Source of the DNA: Armillaria gallica
Lineage: Eukaryota > Basidiomycota > Agaricomycetes > Agaricales > Physalacriaceae
Direction of reading: 5' to 3'
NCBI GenBank assembly: GCA_037576215.1
Contig: JBANDB010000008.1
Location: forward strand, 930,001-994,000
DNA: 64,000 nucleotides
Shown here: positions 12,627-24,331 of the stretch, in pieces
How positions within the stretch are numbered: the first letter of the stretch is position 1
Layout of the letters: each line of letters opens with the position of its first letter
The notes under the pieces: model-generated
The model's input: the letters and a program-made list of their open reading frames with translations, nothing else
Database searches by the model: none
Told to the model about the DNA's origin: nothing
Translations under genes and position numbers: made by a program

Positions 12627-12885
12627 ATTTATAGCCAGAATGTATCGACTTGGAGAGAGTTCTTTTAAAACTTTGAATATCTCTTATTTCTCCCCCCTTC
12701 AACTCCCCATCAAACAATAGGGAAAATCACCTTTGCCTTCTAAGTGAGTACTTATAATTTGAGGGCCGGCTGGGTCGTCCTAGTTAGGAAAAGGACTTGC
12801 CAGAAATGACAACTAGTCCCACGATGCTTCCTTTTAACTCGAAGGTTCGGGCGTCAAACGTCCAAGCTCATTTTTTCCTTCGACC

Positions 12886-14963
12886 ATGGCTATTGAAAAC
12901 CCAATTCCTCCCCAGAAGGCCTCGGGCGACTTTGAATTGCGTTTCCCCCCCTTCCCACAGGCCCCGGAAGGTGTTGAAATTGTACCTTTCAAGGACTACA
13001 AGGAGGTCGGAATCTTGAAGGAAACGCCTGATCGCGTTGAGAGGGATGCTCTGCAGATTCCCACCGTTGCAATAAAATCAGTACACTCTACTGACATGTG
13101 CAAGACAAATGCCCAGAGTGGCGGGAAGGACACTAAGAAGTCCCATTCGAAGGCAGCGGGAGGAAGGCGAGAGTGGTGGAACGATTGGGAAGATATGGAG
13201 AGACGAGTCCAGCCAGGGGGCTACGATGAGTATGTAACCCTTTTTTCTTCGTCTTCGCGTCTTCATTGCCTCTGCGATCGCGTCTGACCTTCGTATTGTA
13301 TAGGCGCCGTTCACCCCAAGATCGGCTTCATCAAGCGGCCAGTGACTTCATTCGCGCGCGTCGTCCTATCCCTCAAAAAATAAACGAAATATGGGATCAG
13401 GTAGATATCTCTGTTGTCTCCTCATATGCCGGTCGCGTCCCTTACGTTAACGACTAGATCCAGTTGTATCTTGGATTATTACAGAGCACCCCGGTATGGC
13501 ACAAAACGGATCCTAACAAGCCCTCGAAAGACGACGAAGAGGACGACGATGACCTTTCCGATGATGAAGGGATGCCGCGGGTCAAAAACGTCGAGATGTC
13601 CCAAGACGCGAACGTTCCAAAGAAGAAACCGCGTCCCAGGCCTCCTTACGAAAACTACGGGAAAGAGCCACACCAGGTCGAGAATGACGAGCAAATTCAA
13701 GAACTACTCGCAGCGTCTAAGGACGCAAAGAACGATAAACTCTTGGATTTCTTCGAGAAACCGACAAAGAGCATCACTATATTGCTGTCGTACTACATGA
13801 TCAATCAAGGGTTTCATTTGTATGTTTACCTGCCCTCCCGGTTTTACTCTTCATTTGACTGATTATTTTGCAGTGAAGACTATAAGCTGATTAATTTCCC
13901 GCGTGTGCTCGGATTCTTCGTCAAATACCTTATCGTCAATAACGTTTGGCCCGAGTGCAGAGCCAGCCTGGATCGGTCTCAAAGCATCATCAATGTCGCG
14001 AGCCAAGAGCTCATCTGCACTTCCAAAATCTCTAAAGCCCTTCCCGATGATCTCAATTATGCCTTCCGAGATCATTGGAACATCAATCCCGATGTTTTCT
14101 ACGGTGATCCTGTTCCCAACGACGATTCAGATACAGAAACGCCCGAGGCGAAACGTCTCAAAGTTGATCCTGAGGCTGCGGCAGAGTTCGAGCAGTCACT
14201 GAAGGATGCCAATCTTGATCTCATCAAGCCGGAGGATATGGACGCGCTTATGGAGGAGGCCATTGTCGCTGAGGAAAGTGGTGGTTGGGGATCCGAGAGT
14301 AAATGGAATGTCGACGACGGTGCCGCCCCTGCGCCCCAAAATCCGTGGGACAATCCTCCAGAGGATTGGAGCTTCTCGACAAGCCGACCCGGGTTGATGG
14401 CGCTTTTCGGACCTACCGCCCTTCCTGTCACGCATACTACCGGTATCGTCGAACAGTCAATGCGACGAATAGCAGACATCATCCCTCCACCGAAGGATGC
14501 TCCTGCGTTGCCTCACGCGAAAGACCCCAGTCCCGAAGCGATAGAAGCCGGGCTGGAACGCAGGTTCACCAAGGTGGTGTTATCGCCCTGGCTCGGGAGC
14601 AAGACTGGAAGTGATGAGCCGACGATTTCGTCTCTCTCAAAGGGCCCAGTTCTCGGTAAAGACGACATTGTGGGTGATGCACCTCCGTCTGGGCCGAAGC
14701 CTCATAACCCGTGGAAGGACAATATCACGATCTTCGTAGGCGAGAATGCCGCGAAGGAGCTCCGAGTAGGGATGGGTCTAGGTGGATCGTGGATTCAGAT
14801 GGCTCGTCAGCAAGACTTCGAGATTCAGGATGATAAGAAGAAGAAGAAAAAGAAGAGCAAGAAGAGCGACGATCGGTTCTGGTATATGTGTTCGCTGATG
14901 ACGGTGTTGACGAGTTATCACCTCGCGCTGTCGGATGTGGAGGGCCATGTGCCTGATCTCTAA
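12886..14963 (+). CDS. Arb1-like protein, copy B (Argonaute-chaperone complex subunit family)
   Basis: Four exons (12886-13229, 13304-13400, 13458-13819, 13874-14963) join exactly in frame to 630 residues. It is the longer of two duplicated genes. It keeps the acidic linker with DDEEDDDDLSDDEGMPRVKN and PRPRPPYENYG that copy A lacks, then LDFFEKPTKSITILLSYYM, FPRVLGFFVKYLIVNNVWPE, TSKISKALPDDLNYAF, an acidic/Pro middle, and the C-terminal MGLGGSWIQMARQ and poly-Lys segment before RFWYM. The family call rests on resemblance to fungal Arb1 proteins (small-RNA/heterochromatin pathway, nuclear). Alternatives cannot be excluded. The start is chosen at the ATG before AIENPIPPQKAS, matching copy A. 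The 3' flank 14964-15242 separates it from the convergent receptor gene. Confidence 0.75.
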
Positions 14964-15242
14964 GTGTTTCTTCTGCCTTTATCTTGATGCCTGCTATTGC
15001 TCTGACTCGAATTTGCTAAATGAAATCTGTACTCATACCGTCTTTGCTTTGTTCTTAGCACGAAATATCTCTCTATTTTGATCGAACCTAAATCTGCTGT
15101 ACCCCATTGATCTGCAATGTATGTAATGTATTGATAGTCCTCTCTACGACAACGAAATATATCGTTACTTGCCATAACATAAATATCGTACAATGTAATT
15201 CATTAAGTTGTTATGAATTTTCTGGCTCGTTTTTTTGCCCAA

Positions 15243-16848
15243 TCACCGGGATTGTATGGGTTCGATGGACAACAGGGTTTGGCGTTGATAGGGGGACAGA
15301 GAGTGTTGGGAAACGTTTAACTGTTGACTCGACCATCCTTCTCCCAGACCCGGCGAAGGCAGCGGACTAGGGATGGGGGAGGAAAGATGCCTATAGGACA
15401 ACTCGACATGCTTTTTCGCATTATCACGAGAAGGAAAGCAGAACATCCACGCTCGGAGAATATCCTTAGAAGAGAACAGTGTTTAGTATCTCACAGTATG
15501 CTTAATCTGAAAGAACGAGTACCTCTTGTGTGCCAAACGACAGAGCGGCTAAAATTGGCACTGGGGGCAGCAATGAGTATGAGCAAATTCGACGAGACAG
15601 CGTGTGAGCGCATACATGACGCTAGGAGAATATTCCAGGTGGCGTTGGATTCCATCTGGTGTGCGGCTACGAATGATGCCAATCTACGACAAGAGGTAAT
15701 GTCAGCTGCAAGGAGCGCTGCTTCGTTGGAGATGCACGTACCCTAACGCGGCCAATGGGACCACTGTGAAGCAAACAATGCGAATTATCATCGAGAGGGA
15801 TACCCGTGTGGTGCGGCTGTCGCTAGCTTTATCAACGCAATACCGTCGGAAGACAGTCCAATTGCGATACATCAAGTGACCCATCAGTACTGTCGGCAGC
15901 TATCCGTAAGTATGAGATTTGGATGTAAGAAACGAGTAAGTACCTTCCAGGAGAATGCAAGAGGCAGCCAAGGGAAACGTTACACATAGCGTAGCTGTAA
16001 GTCTATTTCGATTAACACTCGGGCACAGAATGAGATGCGAGAATAACTGACTGAGCCCCGGTGTTGCTATGGCAATACATGTGCGTTGATTCTCGGGATA
16101 TTTGCGTGGGATCCTTGATGAGCTGCTCGTGTAGGGTGACATGAGCAAGGGAATGAATTACCCTCTCGCAACTGTTATACTCACAAAAGCGGATGTCATG
16201 ATCATCAAGACCCAAAGGACCCAAGGTGCCAGAACTATCTGATAGATTTTACTGCTCATGAATGATGTTCGTCTGTGTCCAAAGAGGGCAATGCTCACCG
16301 TGTCACGATAGACTACGGAGACCTCGGATTTATTGAAGATGGTGTTGCGAAGGTCCAAGTATATCTGAACTGTGGCATTACCATATGTATACCCCCAGTC
16401 TCAAACAGACTCACATCTAGAATGAAATATAACCCCGAGCTTGAAACCCTGAACGTGGACGCGTGAATCAGAAGGGAGACCGAAAAGAAGGACCAAGACT
16501 TACAGTGGAGGCGCTGAATACACCAATAACGTTTGGAAAAGACAAGTTCCAAAATGAGGTTCGTCGCCCAATTGATTGTTTACAAGACATAGGTACGAGA
16601 ACGCGAACACCATCCAAGATAGTATCAGACTGAACCAAGTCCGCCTTCGCTTTATTTTCTTGGAAAAGATTGCGGGCAATAGTACAGCCAGGAGGGAGAA
16701 GAATCCAAGGAAAGTTAAGGTATCATATACGAGCACCCGATCGAGGACAGGAGAATCAATCGAGTCATTAGCATCTACGATAATAATGAGCCGATAATTC
16801 ACTACGGTCTATACAGAAAGGCTACATACCTGCGGTCATCCAAGTCAT
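15243..16848 (-). CDS. Seven-transmembrane receptor-like protein of basidiomycetes
   Basis: Multi-exon minus-strand gene reconstructed from consecutive hydrophobic exons: DSPVLDRVLVYDTLTFLGFF (TM1), RRRTWFSLILSWMVFAFSYL (TM2), HFGTCLFQTLLVYSAPPL (TM3), IVLAPWVLWVLMIMTSAF, the loop DPTQISRESTHMYCHSNTG, ATLCVTFPLAASCILLE, TRVSLSMIIRIVCFTVVPLA, SLPILAALSFGTQEDILRAW, and a Ser/Pro-rich cytoplasmic tail ending LLSIEPIQSR. The layout matches a large agaricomycete family of GPCR-like 7TM proteins, usually without a known ligand. The start is either the ATG at 16848 in a short first exon or the one at 16802. Introns are about 45-65 nt. The tail region is duplicated at 9400-9570. It converges on the Arb1-like copy B. 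Confidence 0.72.
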
Positions 16849-16959
16849 CGTCGCTAAATGAGATGAAGCTTGTCATCCGATTGCGAACCACACCTCCACA
16901 ACCCCGGCGTCCCAACTCGGTCATGGAGCTGTAGGGAAAATTACATACTACTGCACCGC

Positions 16960-17286
16960 CTAAACCCCCACTTCGTGTCTCGCCCATCTCGGCATGAAGG
17001 CTGTGGTACTACTTACCTGGAATATTAGAATACTATTACGGCGAGAAGAGAAGCAAAGCTGTACCTGATGTTGATGCATCCTGCCGTATGTTTTGATACC
17101 ATCACTTATTGTACACGAAGTTATCGGAGAGAGCAAGGCCCGAAAGTTTAATATACCCGTTTCAGCAGGAAATATCATTGCTATGCCTACGACAGATATC
17201 TTGACAAACAAAGTGACAAAGACGATAAACCGTACAGCCATATCAGCTCCCAATCGACCTTCCTCCCCTGAAAGCCGTTGGTACAA
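16960..17286 (-). CDS. Possible small secreted or membrane protein
   Basis: The frame opens with MYQRLSGEEGRLGADMAVRF. The internal Met at residue 16 is followed by a hydrophobic stretch (FIVFVTLFVKISVVGIAMIF) that would serve as a signal peptide or membrane anchor, then PAETGILNFRALLSPITSC. Splice-like signals near 17065 and 17020 could join it to other short exons upstream of the receptor gene. The family is not recognised and no domain is visible. It could be a decayed gene. Confidence 0.25.
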   Translation of the reverse strand: MYQRLSGEEGRLGADMAVRFIVFVTLFVKISVVGIAMIFPAETGILNFRALLSPITSCTISDGIKTYGRMHQHQVQLCFSSRRNSILIFQVSSTTAFMPRWARHEVGV

Positions 17287-17370
17287 GCGTGCGAGGCTTC
17301 ATGGAATGCATTACAGTCGTACGAGTCCTCATAGCCATCACCACGCGTCAAGAGAAAATCCACATTCTCC

Positions 17371-18286
17371 TTAGAAGAGACGGACAGGCTTGCCCATGGT
17401 GGTTTTGATGTGGAGGGACTTGACGTTCTGCCAGTTCTTCTTGAGGAGAGACACCAAGAAGTTGATGCCTAGGGAAGAGGTGTTAGCGCCCAGCTCGGAG
17501 ACTTCGGGGGAGAAAGACGTACTGAGCATGACGTTGGCAAGGACCTGGTCCTCAGTCATTTGGATGTGGCCGACAGCGACACCCAAGCAGAGAACCTTCT
17601 TGAGCTGGAACTTGATGGTAGAGCGGACCTCGGTCAACTTGTTGGTAAGGTCTTCGGCATGCGACACCGGTGTAGGGAACTTTCCAGCTATATATTTGTT
17701 AAGTTAGGAGTCGCACGCGACATCACGATTTCACGTACCCTTGGAAAGACCGGGACCCAAGAGACGAGGAATCTGCTTGATAAGAGTTTCAGAGGCCAAG
17801 AAGGCGTCGTACTTCTTGGCGAGCTTCTTGACGAGCTTCTTGTTTTTGTTAAGCCTGAATATTCCATTTGTAAATCGTCAATTACGAGCACCAGGATACT
17901 ACTCACTTCTTCAAATCATCAACCGACATGTACTCGAGCTCAATCTGCTTGGCACGATCAATGTCGGCGGCATCAGCGAGAATGCAAATGGACATCCTGG
18001 GGCGGGGAACATTGGGGAGCCTAGAATTGCTCGTAAGTCATTAGTGCCCTAGGTAAAATACCAGGCTACGCACTTGACGGTTCCGCTGAAACGCTTGTCC
18101 CTCTGGGGGTCGTAGTTCTTCAGACCAATCTGCAACTCGATGGTCTCAACAAAGTTTCGTTTCTTCTCGCCATTGGCTTCGGCGAGGACATCTTTTACAG
18201 AGCCTCGCACGCTTGACACTGAAAGTTTGCTACTGTTGGAAAAATGAGAAAACTGCGAATATGAACGAGGTGGATACGAACCTCAT
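17371..18286 (-). CDS. RPL10A: 60S ribosomal protein uL1 (L10a)
   Basis: Minus-strand gene with a 5-nt first exon (ATGAG) followed by [134 protein letters not shown] and the end [20 protein letters not shown] / [10 protein letters not shown]. This is textbook uL1 of the large ribosomal subunit L1 stalk, which contacts the E-site tRNA. Five introns are present. The last, 54 nt, happens to be open in frame, so an uninterrupted translation would falsely insert 18 residues after ANVML. Confidence 0.95.
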
Positions 18287-18453
18287 GCTTGCTGGCGTCG
18301 GTCGATCGTTGGCCTTGAGTTTCGGGAAAAGTCCATTATCAATAATTTAGGTTGGGATAATCACGTGCAGCTGTACAGTTGTGACAAGCCACCAATGTCA
18401 CAATGTTTTCGAATTCGTACTCCGTGACGTAGTTACTCTTGCCGCCGGCATCC

Positions 18454-18957
18454 ATGACTGCTGAAGCTCGCGAGATAGCATCCATTCTGCTTGCGCGTCC
18501 TACGCCACCGCTGAAGCCAAGCGAGATATACGATAGATCCCTCACATCCCGTATTGAACGCTTAAATGACTCCATTCCTGTCCGGAGCGCTCTTCACCTA
18601 CTTAATGATGATATTGATCGCGCACATACGCTCGCACAAAGCGACGACGGAAATCTGACAAGCAATTACCTACATGCGCAGTTGCACAGACGTGAAGGGG
18701 ATTACTGGAATTCAAAGGTATTGTCTACAGATGTACTCAATTACATTCTTGAGTTTACAATACTGACAGTGGTGGCTGGGGACGGGAATGCAATCTTCGC
18801 ACCCCGTACTTGACCAAGTCCATGGGGGTGTACGCAAGCAAAGGACTTTGTCGACGATTGTCAGGCAGTCATAACTAGTCGTAGTGAGGATTTAAAGGCA
18901 AAGCAATGGCAGGAACTCAAATCTACGTTGGAGTATGCACTCGAGAAAGAGATATGA
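18454..18957 (+). CDS. Conserved hypothetical protein, frame interrupted in exon 2
   Basis: Exon 1 (18454-18717, 88 codons) reads MTAEAREIASILLARPTPPL, IYDRSLTSRIERLN, ALHLLNDDIDRAHTLAQSDD and LHAQLHRREGDYWNSK. Exon 2 begins at 18770 with WWLGTGMQSSHPVLDQVHGG. The frame must then change by one base near 18838 (…CGCAAGCAAAGGAC…) to continue KDFVDDCQAVITSRSEDLKA and the final QWQELKSTLEYALEKEI (stop at 18955-18957). Without the change the protein ends after IVRQS. Helical proteins of this pattern (LLNDD…CHTLAQ, HRREGDY, HPVL..V.GG) seem widespread in basidiomycetes, but their role is unknown to me. A missing base is the simplest explanation. Confidence 0.55.
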
Positions 18958-19195
18958 TTATATGGAAGATAATGTATTTCAATGCACCTAATTGTACCAA
19001 TGGAACAAGCCTGAAGTAACGTCTTCGTAAGAAATGACATTGGTATAGAACGGATCCATCCTGAGAAATGTGAAAAAAATCTCGTTTGTTTGCTGCAACC
19101 CGAAAAATCCCAACTGGAAGTTCTCACTTGTTCACAGCAAAGGGGAGATACAGAATCCATCAGACAAGCGCTCAACTCGCCGGCGAACCCTCCAA

Positions 19196-19561
19196 ATGAC
19201 TCAGAAGAGCACATCCAAAGAGCCCGCCAAACGTCCTCGAGACCCCCTCGCGGGAGCCAATGCTCTCAGTAGAGCGAGCGAGCGCGATTATCATCGACTG
19301 GATTTGAAGGTTGCGGCATTTGTAAAAATGCGAGACTCGGTCAGTTTCTATAGAAAGATCCTGATGAGTATGTATCTAAAGAAACAGCAATGCGGAGGTG
19401 GGGTATTTATATTTTTTGAAAGGTGGTCCGTGCGCGGGATATTTTCTCAGCCCACTGACAGCATTATTGCCCGTTTGGGGCGACTGGGCTTTGTGCGGTT
19501 TAACTCATATGGAGAGAAGGCAGAAATCATGCAATTGGTACATCATAAATGGATACAGTAG
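19196..19561 (+). CDS. Small basic hypothetical protein
   Basis: From the ATG at 19196 the frame reads MTQKSTSKEPAKRPRDPLAG, SRASERDYHRLDLKVAAFVK and MRDSVSFYRKILMSMYLKKQ. A GTATGT donor lies inside the last block near 19368, so the true 3' part is uncertain and the open frame to 19561 may read through an intron. Basic N-terminus, then a helix. Family not recognised. Confidence 0.3.
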   Translation: MTQKSTSKEPAKRPRDPLAGANALSRASERDYHRLDLKVAAFVKMRDSVSFYRKILMSMYLKKQQCGGGVFIFFERWSVRGIFSQPTDSIIARLGRLGFVRFNSYGEKAEIMQLVHHKWIQ

Positions 19562-19743
19562 ATAATAGAGTCAGTAGACAAGTATATGTCTACAACTATG
19601 GAAACATTCAATGATTGACTCGTATATATACATATGTATAGATGCATAACGAAAGAACTAGGGATGGAAACTAACTAATGACAAGATGTAAAGTAAAAAG
19701 GAATGTGCCCATGAATACATCCAAGATAGCCCAAAAGATTCGA

Positions 19744-21082
19744 TCATTCCTCGCCACTGATACTCGTCGAGACCACCTCCGTCAAGGGTTTAGCGCTAAC
19801 CTTGGGTCTGCCTCGGCTCTTCATTGATTCCTTCAATGACCGAGGCGCCGCGCCGACAACAACAGAAACTACTGAACGTGTGGGAGAAAGAGACTTTCTG
19901 AAAGGAGGAGATGCGGGAACAGCAAAGGCTGCCGGTCGTGTAGGGCTGGGTGTCCTCGCGGTCGGGAAAATCGCCCGCTTGGTAGCAGGCCTAGGTTTAG
20001 GTCTCGACTTGCGACGTTTCGATGAAGTCGATGCTGTCTCATCAACATCCATATCATCGTTGTCGGATACAGGCTCTGGCCTAAACGTCTTGTCGTCATT
20101 GGAAGTCTTTGCGCGCTTCTTGCGAGGTTTCGAGGGCTGAGCCTTCTGCTTTCCCTTGCCCTTTGAGCTGATGACGCTCTGAGTATCATCCATGGGTTGG
20201 TCAGCTTCAGCGCCTTCCTGGTTGTCATCCGCAGGTCGAGGGCGCTTTCGGGTCGTCTTTTTACGAGCACGGGGAGATGAAGGAGGAGATGACATATCGG
20301 ATGGAGGAGGTGGGTCATGGCAGCGAAGACGCTCGCAGGATGTGAGTTTATCGTCGTGAATAGAAGAATCTGCGCGAAATCTAGCGCGTTTGAGATCCGT
20401 CTGATGAGTGGCATCAGTGAGTGTAAAGGAAATGAACAAAGCAAATCATACCGTGTGCTTTCCTTCGTAGCACCACCCGTCTGGTGGTCCCATATCTCCA
20501 TCTCCCTCGACAGTCTTTCCACAGCATGTCCAAAGAGTCTCGTACTCAGTTCCCTTGGTTTTCGTCGATCCTACTCTCGACACCTCCGCACTTTCATCAT
20601 CATGGTGCACCACACAGCTACGGTCGGTATTCTCGACATCAAAGTAAACTTGTGGCACCGAATGCAATGGAGCCTCGGCGGAGGAGTCAGAGTCGAGAAG
20701 AAAGACGTCAAGTGCGTCAATGTTCGCGATGAAGGGGCGTATATCGGCACATGGGAAGACGAAGCAGGTGACCGTGTGGGCGGGATAAGATGTGAGAGTG
20801 TGTATTCGTGGAATGTCTTGGGAGGGATGGAAGATATGAGACTGTGAAGAACAGCAGGGTCAGAGATAAGGCCCAAATCTGCATCGTCGCCTTCAGGTGG
20901 CGGCGATGGCGACGCAGGAGGTTCGCGTAGGATGCAGGAGAAGCATTCAGTTGAGCCTTTCCAACGGATGAAGATTCGACGGAAGGCGATGGTGTTCGTA
21001 ATTGAGTTGGATTGGTTTCCAACTTGTGAGTTTCCTCAGGCTTGTCGGGCTGGACCTTGCGAGAGAAAAGACCGAAAACCAT
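19744..21082 (-). CDS. CHORD-like zinc-binding nuclear protein, two frame interruptions
   Basis: The gene starts MVFGLFSRKVQPDKPEETHK. It continues through a Pro-rich stretch to GLISDPAVLHSLISSIPPKT, PPRLHCIRCHK, then VYFDVENTDRSCVVHHDDES, EYETLWTCCGKTVEGDGDMG and PPDGWCYEGKHT, an intron near 20405-20455, and a basic Ser/Pro tail (RKKTTRKRPRPADD, KPRKKRAKTS, GRPKVSAKPLTEVVSTSISG). The CxxC…CxxHH…WxCC…WC..GKH spacing resembles a CHORD-type zinc site. The reading frame moves by one base near 20925 and again at the CHK/VYF junction near 20655. No GT-AG intron explains either. Both are what loss of one base would produce. The tail suggests a nuclear location. The function is unknown. Confidence 0.6.
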
Positions 21083-21998
21083 TATGGCGGATAAAGGGAA
21101 GGTGAAGGTATGAAAGAGAGATGACAGCAAATTTGAAAACAGTGACTCTATGGGTTCCCACGGTAACACGCGTCTGATCTCATTCGTCTCACGTGTCCTT
21201 CGCGCTTTTCTTCAACGTGATTACCGCGTTGCTTTCGTTCAGCTTTGGACAGCTTTGAACGATCTTCTACGTGGTTGACGCTCCCAAGATTCTAAATATA
21301 TTGTGTTGAGCTTCCGATGAAACTTCGAAAGATATCTTCTTGTCTGAGGAACACGCACTTGGCGGCTTGCACACCAGGTATGTCTAAATTTGGCTTGCCC
21401 CGGGGTTGCAAGCATAACTCATGCGACCTACAGCGTGAGAATTCATACCTGCAAGGCTATTTCGAGAAGCACAATGTTAGAAAGATACAGCAAGCAATAC
21501 CGTGATCTACATAAGCATTGATACGATGTCCCATCTCGCCATTACACGTATAGATATACCGTCTTAGATCTGAACTGTCTGAAAGTTCCAAGTTATGTAA
21601 AGTCGAAAGAAAAATTCGTATACTCGGTAACTAAAAGAGTGAATTGCCGGAATCACGTGACTATAACCCAATGCGGCCGATTTTTTGCACCACTACTTGC
21701 TTTCGATATGATTCCTTCTGACTCGACAGGTAGCGAAGACTGTACTAAAACGGCCGGCTAAAATCCAAGATCGGTTTGCGAGGTTTGTGCCCTCTTTTTA
21801 TCTACCTTTCAATACCTACCGTATCTCTAGGAAATTTACTAGAAGGAAGCTTAGAATTCAGTAAAAAAGGTAATATATGTCCTATATCCATTCGCTCTTT
21901 TTGATTTATAAGTTGTAGGTATATTCGGTGCATGCTTGTCTTTGGATCCCTTTAAGATCCACAGATACCGATTTTACTCTACTGTAGCCGTTGGTGCC
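21083..21998. other. Divergent promoter region, no gene recognised
   Basis: AT-rich intergenic stretch between the divergent CHORD-like gene and PUS3. It contains a CACGTG hexamer near 21190 and a TCACGTGA palindrome near 21653, possible bHLH sites. No coding frame with recognisable motifs was found. Confidence 0.35.
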
Positions 21999-23426
21999 AT
22001 GGCCCCCAATTACGAAGCCTGGTCCAGAACGGATTTGATCGCTCGCATTACCGCACTAGAACAAAGAGAGGCTTCCAATAGTACTTCTATCCAGCTCAAT
22101 AACGACTTCGATTTTTACTCCTACCCCATCCGAAAAATTGCCCTCAAGTTCTGCTACTCTGGCTGGGAATATAACGGATTGGCGTTCCAGAAGAAACCGA
22201 CACCTTGCCTACTGTTGAGGGGTGCTATATGACGCACTGTGCCGGGCGCGTCTGATTGATGAGGCACGAGGGTACGATGGTTGTGGCTGGGAGAAATGTG
22301 GACGCACGGACCGAGGCGTCAGTGCTGCTGGTCAGGTCGTCTCGCTCTGGGTGCGCAGTGCCCTGAGACAGAGAAAGGAGAGCTCTGAGGGACCGGTGGA
22401 TGGAGAGGCTGAAAATCTGGACGCAAACGATGACGATATGCTCGGATTGTTCGATAACACCACCAACACCTCTCTGTCCTTCAGACCAGAGGAAGAGCAT
22501 GACTACCCCGGAATCCTGAATCGCATATTACCCCCTACGATCCGCGTTCTTGCTTGGTCGCCTGTATCGGAAGAGTTCTCCGCACGACGGTCCTGCAAGT
22601 TCCGGCATTACAAGTACTTTTTCTCCGATCTAAACTTGGACCTCTCCCTCATGCGCGAGGCTGCCAACCATCTTGTCGGTCTACACGATTTCCGTAATCT
22701 ATGCAAGATTGACGCGGCGAAGCAGCTGACGTTGTTCATGCGGAGGATCCTGCGCGCCGAAATCAATGCGGTGGAGGCGGGGATGTTTGTGTTTGATTTG
22801 GTGGGAACGGCGTTTCTTTACCACCAAGTACGGAATATCATGGCGGTGCTCTTGCTCGTCGGACGTGGACTTGAGCCGCCCGATATTATCGTGCAGCTGC
22901 TTAATGTCTCGAGGGTGCAGAGCCAGGGACATGGGAGGTTCTGAGTAGAAAGCCAGAGTATCAGATGGCGGATGGACTTCCGCTGGTGCTCTGGGACTGC
23001 GGGTACGACGAGAAGGATGTGCAGTGGCAGACGGGAGGCGCCGAGGGCGAAGCCCGTGGCGGACAGGCGCGCGGAATCTATGAGCACCTCGAGGGTATAT
23101 ATGAGCGCTCTAGGGTTTTCACGACGTTGAACCATCATTTCCTGAAGAAAGCAGCGGAACTACATTCGTCGAGACCGGTTATCACGCGGCAGGAGACGCC
23201 GTTCCATGAAAAATGGAATCATTCGGAGGGTATCGAGGTTCCGCTTGGTGCAGGGGCAACTAGAAGGATTCGCCAGTACGTGCCGCTGATGCAGAGGGTG
23301 AGGAATGATGAGGTAGAGGCTATCAATGAGAGGTGGAGGAATGGAAAGGGGAAGAAATATCTGGCAAAGGTGGACAACGACGGCGACGATGACGATGGTG
23401 GAGGTGACGACGACGGCGATGAGTAG
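21999..23426 (+). CDS. PUS3: tRNA pseudouridine synthase PUS3/Deg1 (TruA family), frame-interrupted
   Basis: From MAPNYEAWSRTDLIARITAL the text runs through KIALKFCYSGWEYNGLAFQ, the catalytic box CGRTDRGVSAAGQVVSLWVR (Asp of RTD is the nucleophile), RILPPTIRVLAWSPV, FRHYKYFFSD, LVGLHDFRNLCKID and FDLVGTAFLYHQVRNIMAVL to MADGLPLVLWDCGYDEKDVQ and an acidic C-terminus. PUS3 modifies U38/U39 of tRNA anticodon arms. The frame shifts by two bases between about 22203 and 22222, equal to two lost bases, around CACCTTGCC and GAGGGGTGC. It shifts once more near 22930 between LLNVS… and EVLSRKPEYQMADG. Each change equals one missing base. With those restored the protein looks full length, so the gene is probably real and the indels are errors or very recent. 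Confidence 0.75.
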
Positions 23427-23561
23427 ACTTCAACACGATAGTTCAATTTCCGTGATAATTGATGGCGGTGATCTCCCTTTTTGGATAGCAGCCAACGATG
23501 ACGCTGGAGTTCGTCTTTAATCTATTTTTGGACACCCTACCGCCTCTCTTCTTCTGCCTCC

Positions 23562-24331
23562 ATGAAGACTTCAGCTATACTCTCGCTCGTTGCTATTCCC
23601 TTAGTGTCCGCCGTAAATATCACCGTAAGCGTTGGAAAGGACGAGACAACTGGGTACGCTGCAACGCTTCTTCGTCTATTCCTCGTATTCACGAACTTAT
23701 CCCATACAGAAAGAAAGGCCTTGGCTTTGCTCCATCCTACATATATCCTAACATTGGCGATTTGATCTTGTTCGAGTTTGAAAGCGGTTCCCATAGTGTT
23801 GTTGGTACGTGTCTTGACGCGTCTTCTCTAACGAGCGTACTGATGACAGTAGAATCCTCCTTCACAACCCCATGCACGCCCAACGGCCGTTTTGACAGCC
23901 GCGTTCAGACGGTCCCTGATAGTACCGACATGGGAGCCCCCGGTCTACCAACCGTCAATATTATGTGAACAGCACTGACACTTTATGGTATGCTAAGCGT
24001 CTATTCGTTATTTCACGCCAGTACTAACGCGCCGTCAAACTCGCCTTGTAGGTTTTCCGACCAAGCAGGCAATAACTGCAAGCAAGGCGCTGTATTCATT
24101 GTCAACCCTACTGCAGCCCAGACGGCAGTTCAGTTCAAGGCCAACGCGATTGCGACCGCACTGCCAACCAATACCACTTCTAGTTCCCATCATAACGCGT
24201 CGACCTCAATTCAAACACCTTCCGGGCTTGGACTCACCGCCGTGATCTGTCGTTCCTTTTGTAACGATGTTTGCGACAAAACGTGTTTCTATGTAGATCT
24301 TTCCCAGAAATATCCGGATGGAAGCACGTAA
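23562..24331 (+). CDS. Secreted cupredoxin-like protein
   Basis: Exon 1 encodes a signal peptide (MKTSAILSLVAIPLVSA) and NITVSVGKDETTG. Exon 2 encodes KKGLGFAPSYIYPNIGDLIL, FEFESGSHSVV. Exon 3 encodes ESSFTTPCTPNGRFDSRVQT. After one base is gained near 23958 it continues YYVNSTDTLW, then FSDQAGNNCKQGAVFIVNPT and a Ser/Thr/Asn-rich tail. This is the extracellular serine-rich fungal protein with a plastocyanin/azurin-like beta-barrel. The His of GSHSVV and the Cys residues are in the positions used for copper ligands or a disulphide. As written, frame 3 ends at NIM, so the gene is broken by one apparent lost base (GTCAATATTATG). Confidence 0.72.

Noticed and set aside
15324..15746. 140-codon plus-strand frame opposite the receptor tail
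   Set aside because: The minus strand encodes recognisable 7TM receptor exons over the same span; the plus frame has no motif.
17390..18052. Overlapping plus-strand frames of 100-154 codons
   Set aside because: Antisense shadows of the uL1 ribosomal protein gene.
19802..20140. Gly/Leu-rich plus-strand frame
   Set aside because: Antisense of the Arg/Pro/Ser-rich tail of the CHORD-like gene.
23219..23446. Poly-Ser minus-strand frame
   Set aside because: Antisense of the Asp/Gly-rich PUS3 C-terminus.
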